Source: Methylococcaceae bacterium (GTDB lineage Bacteria; Pseudomonadota; Gammaproteobacteria; Methylococcales; Methylomonadaceae). From it: a stretch of 5,067 nt of DNA. Where the stretch lies: contig JABFST010000375.1 of assembly GCA_013140465.1 (NCBI GenBank), positions 1 through 5,067 on the forward strand. Direction: 5' to 3'. Both the position numbers and the translations under genes were made by a program. The notes beneath the pieces are model-generated. The model saw only the letters and a program-made list of their open reading frames with translations. It did not search any database and was not told the DNA's origin. This document shows positions 4,869-5,067 of this stretch, piece after piece. Position 1 is the first letter of the stretch; every line of letters begins with the position of its first letter.

Positions 4869-5067
4869 ATGCCTTCTTTTGCCAGTTTTGCGCAACCTGA
4901 CGCTCCCTTTAACTGTACCGACGACCGCACCCACACCCGCCTAGTCGCGGTGTTTTTGTTAATCGTCGTCGTGCTGGTGCATATCGCCTTAACGTGGTTT
5001 ATCATCAACATGCCACCCGCTACGCCTGTTAAACCTATTGAGATTATGGAAGTGGTGATGGTGACAC
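4869..5067 (+). CDS. tonB: Energy transducer TonB, N-terminal part; 3' end outside window
   Basis: Sixty-six codons from ATG 4869 run to the window edge. The product has a short polar cytoplasmic tail (1-24), one hydrophobic membrane helix (about 25-47) and the start of a proline-containing periplasmic stretch (PPATPVKP, 49-56) followed by IEIMEVVMVT. His38 inside the helix (VLVHIAL) matches the position of the TonB histidine needed for coupling to ExbB/ExbD. TonB uses the proton gradient to drive uptake through outer-membrane receptors, for example of siderophores, cobalamin or metal chelates. No clear Shine-Dalgarno precedes the ATG, but no better start is visible and the helix position fits. 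The C-terminal TonB domain lies outside the window, so a TonB-like paralogue cannot be excluded. The gene is divergent from the PEP-CTERM gene and 494 bp away. Confidence 0.8.
   Translation, partial: MPSFASFAQPDAPFNCTDDRTHTRLVAVFLLIVVVLVHIALTWFIINMPPATPVKPIEIMEVVMVT

Overview
The window looks like chromosomal DNA from a methylotrophic gammaproteobacterium, most plausibly a methanotroph of the Methylococcales. This is inferred from three things: a formaldehyde-activating-enzyme (Fae) family gene, a PEP-CTERM sorted extracellular protein, and a TonB of the Gram-negative type. No rRNA, tRNA, CRISPR array or insertion sequence was seen.

Layout. On the minus strand, positions 1-395 hold the N-terminal 131 residues of a divergent Fae-like protein. 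A 191-bp divergent promoter region follows (396-586), with several tightly packed inverted repeats. On the plus strand, 587-2416 encodes a membrane-anchored alkaline-phosphatase-superfamily transferase of the LtaS/MdoB type. It overlaps by 8 bp the next gene (2409-3524), an exported protein of unknown function, so the two look like a translationally coupled envelope operon. A hairpin at 3539-3561 separates that operon from a convergent minus-strand gene (3571-4374) encoding a secreted PEP-CTERM protein. A 494-bp intergenic region (4375-4868) follows, and the window ends inside the 5' part of a tonB gene on the plus strand (4869 onward).

The most interesting part is the region upstream of the PEP-CTERM gene. 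Reading towards the gene, it holds a perfect 9+9-bp inverted repeat about 80-100 bp upstream of the predicted transcription start, a near-consensus IHF site, and a -24/-12 (sigma-54) promoter. A good ribosome binding site then follows about 20 bp past the predicted start. This is the textbook order of an enhancer-dependent promoter and fits the idea that PEP-CTERM genes belong to a sigma-54/PrsK-PrsR type regulon. A motif overlapping the inverted repeat (TGTAAA-N6-TGAC-R) occurs a second time in the same orientation at 4692-4708.

How the genes work together: apart from the two-gene operon, the genes face different directions and appear to be independent units. The common theme is the cell envelope and surface (head-group transferase, exported partner, sorted surface protein, TonB energy transduction), next to a C1-metabolism paralogue. 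All functional calls rest on motifs read by eye and recalled family knowledge; no database search was run.
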